Shown in pieces: positions 63,188 through 64,000 of a DNA stretch of 64,000 nucleotides (the stretch's first letter is position 1; each line of letters starts with the position of its first letter). Made by a program: the position numbers and the translations under genes. Under the pieces are notes generated by a model. It had not been told where the DNA came from and did not search any database. It saw only the letters and a list, made by a program, of their open reading frames with translations. The stretch lies in assembly GCA_019247695.1 (NCBI GenBank), contig JAFBAP010000084.1, positions 62,001-126,000 of the forward strand, written 5' to 3'. Source of the DNA: Verrucomicrobiota bacterium. Its GTDB lineage: Bacteria > Verrucomicrobiota > Verrucomicrobiia > Chthoniobacterales > JAFAMB01.

Positions 63188-63661
63188 CTATGCACCCTTC
63201 GATGGAAACCACTTCTTAACTGCGAGCGTCCGGTAATTGAAAATCTCATTGAGCTGCCTTCGGACCACCAGGGCGTGCGCGGGTTCGCTTAGCCGTCCGC
63301 AAGGCAGCTTGTACGTGACGCGGTCCTCCAGTTCGACGCTGCCGGGACCGGCGTCGCGGAACCAATGCTCGTGGTGCCAGAGCGCATACGGTCCGATCCG
63401 CTGCTCGTCCGAGAAGTAGTGGCCCTCAGTGACGTGCGTGATTTCCGTCAGCCAGACCATCGGAATGCCCAACAACGGGCGCACCCGGTATTGGATCATC
63501 AGCCCCGCGTAGATGCGCTCCGGCAAGTCCGGCGTCACGATTTGGAAACCGAGCTTCGGCGGCGTGATCCGGGCGAGGTTGCGCGGATCGGAGAAAAATT
63601 GCCATGCCTCGTCGCGGGTAATGGCGAGCGCCTGTTTACGGTGCAGCACGTGGATGGGCAT
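63188..63661 (-). CDS. SRPBCC family protein (ligand-binding)
   Basis: 157 residues. The pattern ALAITRDEAWQFFSDPRNLARITPP, then VWLTEITHVTEGHYFSDEQRIGPYALWHHEHWF and VTYKLPCGRLSEPAHALVVRRQL, matches a START-like group sometimes annotated 'cell division inhibitor' or fused to nucleoside-diphosphate-sugar epimerases. No signal peptide. Convergent with the AHSA1-type gene. Confidence 0.85.
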   Translation of the reverse strand: MPIHVLHRKQALAITRDEAWQFFSDPRNLARITPPKLGFQIVTPDLPERIYAGLMIQYRVRPLLGIPMVWLTEITHVTEGHYFSDEQRIGPYALWHHEHWFRDAGPGSVELEDRVTYKLPCGRLSEPAHALVVRRQLNEIFNYRTLAVKKWFPSKGA

Positions 63662-63845
63662 ATGCGAGGGTTACGGACGAGGGCGGGGGATTGGGCGCAC
63701 GGGGCGCACCGGAACCACCTTGCGCCCGTCCCGCCACGGGAGTCGCCCCGTCGTTGCTTGTGGCGAGCGGTGGATCATTGTTGACTCCGCACAGATTTTG
63801 AGTGTCGTTTCTCCGAAACGGTTCATTTGTCCGGAGCAAGTACTT

Positions 63846-63938
63846 ATGTTCGAACTTCCAATTGTCCTGATGACCGTGCTGGCCGTCTCCTGCATCACCG
63901 CATTCCTCGTCTGGGTCCTTTCACGATCGCAAAGGTGA
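63846..63938 (+). CDS. Small single-span membrane protein (30 residues)
   Basis: A 30-codon frame with an upstream GGAGCA at suitable spacing and protein-like composition: LPIVLMTVLAVSCITAFLVW forms one membrane helix, followed by a basic end (LSRSQR). It is probably a small membrane peptide; homologues cannot be judged by eye. Confidence 0.45.
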   Translation: MFELPIVLMTVLAVSCITAFLVWVLSRSQR

Positions 63939-64000
63939 AAGTTCCTCTTGGGCCAAACGGCGCCTTCAAGATGTCGATGTCGCACTCGCTCCGAGAGGTG

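Noticed and set aside
1..64000. tRNA, rRNA, integrase, transposase, phage and defence genes
   Set aside because: None was recognised on either strand by reading for typical motifs; a covariance-model scan would be needed to exclude divergent RNAs.

Overview
The window looks like a chromosomal piece of a high-GC soil bacterium of the Verrucomicrobiota, most likely of the Chthoniobacterales/Spartobacteria type. This is an inference from gene families rather than a database match. It rests on paired SHOCT-like/DUF4352 membrane proteins, a large S53 peptidase, many sugar-acid and oligosaccharide genes, and families of palindromic intergenic repeats. No rRNA, tRNA, CRISPR array, transposase or phage gene was seen.

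Layout. 0-9.1 kb (+): end of an exopolysaccharide locus, with an ATP-grasp protein, FAD oxidoreductase, PglC-type sugar-phosphate transferase, two methyltransferases, an outer-membrane beta-barrel, a Wza-like SLBB export protein, a coiled-coil membrane protein and an aldo/keto reductase. 9.2-9.85 kb: a palindromic repeat element. 10.0-15.7 kb (-): a sugar/sugar-acid catabolic run (HAD phosphatase, TIM-barrel isomerase, Gfo/Idh/MocA dehydrogenase, glycerate kinase, FGGY kinase), headed by the in-frame-deleted remnant of a quinone oxidoreductase. 16.0-17.6 kb: Na+/H+ antiporter. 17.76-18.04 kb: a 276-bp MITE-like element. 18.5-21.4 kb: S53 peptidase with seven 56-residue repeats. 21.6-22.2 kb: another palindromic element. 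22.5-27.4 kb: O-methyltransferase, 6PGDH-like dehydrogenase, asnS, phoU-pstB.

27.4-36.2 kb holds more repeats, a secreted protein and a secreted lipase-like hydrolase. It then holds the most interesting locus: a minus-strand cluster of a secreted protein, a secreted precursor with a Trp-X-Asn-rich tail, and a GrrM-type radical SAM/SPASM maturase. This is a predicted cyclophane (triceptide) RiPP system, but the maturase carries a one-base frameshift near its C-terminus. Beyond it lie an alcohol dehydrogenase-SRPBCC pair, a CsbD-family gene of 59 codons and an SDR dehydrogenase.

36-46 kb: an N-truncated dienelactone hydrolase and an assimilatory nitrate reductase that ends inside the linker of a known fusion architecture, each beside a copy of the same ~73-bp dispersed repeat; then a discoidin-like protein, a receiver domain lacking its phosphoacceptor Asp, secreted MsrB, a DUF4352 protein and a fatty-acid desaturase. 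46.2-50.1 kb: malEFG without malK. 50.4-57.5 kb: an aldo/keto reductase, then a compact ribose-type sugar ABC transporter operon ending in an L-fuconate-dehydratase-like enzyme. 58.2-60.6 kb: glycosyltransferase and polysaccharide deacetylase. 61-64 kb: second DUF4352 paralogue, an ArsR-SRPBCC regulator/effector pair with a candidate promoter-operator, another SRPBCC protein and a 30-residue membrane peptide.
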